A stretch of DNA of 7,672 nucleotides from positions 1 through 7,672 of the forward strand of contig CAAFWT010000188.1 of assembly GCA_900766785.1 (NCBI GenBank), written 5' to 3'. Both the position numbers and the translations under genes were made by a program. Below the pieces are notes generated by a model. The model was not told where the DNA came from. It saw only the letters and a program-made list of their open reading frames with translations, and searched no databases. Shown piece after piece: positions 6,824-7,672 of the stretch (the stretch's first letter is position 1; each line of letters starts with the position of its first letter). This DNA comes from an uncultured Paraprevotella sp. (GTDB lineage Bacteria > Bacteroidota > Bacteroidia > Bacteroidales > Bacteroidaceae).

Positions 6824-7486
6824 TCAGATCTTGCCTCCGAAAGCAAGGTCGCCTGCGTCGCCCAGTCCTGGCACGATGTATGAATGTTCGTTGAGTTCCT
6901 CGTCAATGGCCGCACAGATGAGCACCACATCATCATTGTCCCCATACAAGCGTTGCATGTGCTCCACACCCGCGCGGCTTGCAATGGCACAAGCAATGAA
7001 GATGCGTGCAGGCTTTCCCTTGGTCTCAAATGCCTTCAAGGCCAGTTCCATACTCTCGCCAGTGGCCAGCATGGGGTCCACCAGTATGAGAGTCTTGCCC
7101 GTGAGGTCCGGTGCAGCAATATACTCAATATGGACATCCACCTGCCTGCATTCTTTGTCCTTATAATAGCGATAAGCACTTACGAAGGCATTCTCAGCCT
7201 TGTCAAATACATGGAGGAATCCCTGATGCTGGGGTAGTCCCGCACGAAAAACCGTGGCCAGCACGATATCATCATCATAGGTGTTGGCAGTGGCCACACC
7301 CAGAGGTGTCTGAACAGATTTCTGTGTGTATCTCAGTCTCTTGCTCAACTCGTAGGCCTGCGCCTCACCGATGCGTTCCAGATTGCGGCGGAAGCGCATG
7401 CGGTCAGTCTGTACATTCACATCCCTCAGTTCCGCAACGAAACTGTTCACCACGCTGTGGGAGAGCCCCATGTCTATGATTTCCAT
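6824..7486 (-). CDS. upp: Uracil phosphoribosyltransferase
   Basis: This 220-residue cytoplasmic pyrimidine-salvage enzyme makes UMP and pyrophosphate from uracil and PRPP. The PRPP-binding loop reads ILVDPMLATGES (134-145), close to the usual VDPMLATGGS with Glu in place of one Gly. The C-terminal uracil-binding segment YIVPGLGDAGDLAFGG (203-218) is intact. The sequence is full length and slightly longer than the E. coli enzyme (208 residues). The ATG at 7486 is preferred; a TTG two codons upstream (7492) is in frame but unneeded. It is transcribed against the plus-strand operon, with only 44 nt between the two stop codons. Its promoter and an unusual repeat-rich leader lie at 7487-7570. The identification is firm. 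Confidence 0.96.
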   Translation of the reverse strand: MEIIDMGLSHSVVNSFVAELRDVNVQTDRMRFRRNLERIGEAQAYELSKRLRYTQKSVQTPLGVATANTYDDDIVLATVFRAGLPQHQGFLHVFDKAENAFVSAYRYYKDKECRQVDVHIEYIAAPDLTGKTLILVDPMLATGESMELALKAFETKGKPARIFIACAIASRAGVEHMQRLYGDNDDVVLICAAIDEELNEHSYIVPGLGDAGDLAFGGKI

Positions 7487-7496
7487 CTTCAAAGTC

Positions 7497-7514
7497 TTTG
7501 TTCTATTTGTTCTA
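7497..7514 (-). repeat. Perfect 9-bp tandem duplication in the upp leader
   Basis: Read on the upp strand, TAGAACAAA occurs twice in direct succession, ending 10 nt before the ATG at 7486. A third TAGAAC, in opposite orientation, lies at 7542-7547 inside the promoter region, making an inverted pair (GTTCTAA 7509-7515, TTAGAAC 7541-7547) around the predicted transcription start. The A-rich composition could simply aid translation initiation where SDs are not used; an operator role is possible but unproven. Confidence 0.6.
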
Positions 7515-7535
7515 AAAAAAGGTTATAAACGGATA

Positions 7536-7568
7536 CAAAGTTAGAACTAATTCTCCCAAATCCTTAAA
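7536..7568 (-). promoter_or_regulatory. Predicted upp promoter (Bacteroidota type)
   Basis: On the minus strand TAACTTTG (7543-7536) matches the Bacteroidota -7 consensus TAnnTTTG exactly. Upstream, TTTA (7568-7565) sits 21 nt away and matches three of four bases of the -33 TTTG; a full TTTG at 7560-7557 is only 13 nt away, probably too close. Transcription would start near 7530, giving a leader of about 40-45 nt before the upp ATG. Confidence 0.6.
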
Positions 7569-7593
7569 TTCGCAGCTTAATTATTTGTTATAA

Positions 7594-7634
7594 ATGCAAG
7601 TCCTTGACAAACATTTGTTTGCAAAGACTTGCAT
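7594..7634. repeat. Long interrupted inverted repeat upstream of upp
   Basis: ATGCAAGTC (7594-7602) pairs perfectly with GACTTGCAT (7626-7634). Inside it, TTG (7604-7606) pairs with CAA (7622-7624) and CAAAC (7608-7612) with GTTTG (7617-7621), around an ATTT loop. That makes 17 pairs with one C/A mismatch and one bulged A. No T-tract follows on either strand, so it does not look like an intrinsic terminator. It lies about 25 nt upstream of the predicted upp -33 element and may serve upp or a divergent gene beyond the window, as operator or as leader-RNA structure. Confidence 0.6.
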
Positions 7635-7672
7635 ATGTCAGGATTTTCACTTAACTTGGTGCTGCAACAAAA

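Overview
The window looks like a chromosomal segment from a Bacteroidota bacterium, most likely a Prevotella-type member of the Bacteroidales. The grounds are the gene order acpP-fabF-rnc, the lack of Shine-Dalgarno (SD) sequences before most genes, a TAnnTTTG-type -7 promoter element upstream of upp, a Bacteroidota-style Ig-like lipoprotein, and a GH3-family protein of the type common in this phylum. I see no mobile elements, CRISPR arrays, tRNA or rRNA genes. The genus is a judgement from protein flavour and was not tested.

Positions 11-6779 hold six genes in a row on the plus strand: acyl carrier protein (acpP), beta-ketoacyl-ACP synthase II (fabF), RNase III (rnc), a GH3-family adenylating/amido-synthetase-like enzyme, a large Ig-like lipoprotein, and a secreted DUF3108 protein. 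The first five are tightly packed: gaps of 38 and 12 nt, then a 4-nt overlap (ATGA) and a 1-nt overlap (TGATG). They are probably cotranscribed, with rnc, the GH3 gene and the lipoprotein gene translationally coupled. A 106-nt gap precedes the DUF3108 gene. That gap holds three GGAGGA motifs, one of them a near-ideal SD for the DUF3108 start, which is unusual for this phylum.

On the minus strand, 6824-7486 encodes uracil phosphoribosyltransferase (upp), convergent with the operon. Its upstream region (7487-7672) has no gene. It contains a consensus -7 box, a perfect 9-bp tandem duplication in the presumed 5' leader, and a long interrupted hairpin at 7594-7634. Any divergent gene begins beyond the window.

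Functionally the plus-strand cluster joins fatty-acid elongation (AcpP, FabF), RNA processing (RNase III), a putative carboxylate-activating enzyme (GH3) and two envelope proteins. The most notable observation is a 16-bp hairpin followed by a U-rich tract inside the first codons of rnc. It could be an RNase III autoregulatory processing site or an intra-operon attenuator. The RNase III also carries Asn where a metal-binding Asp is expected. No clearly new multi-gene system is visible.
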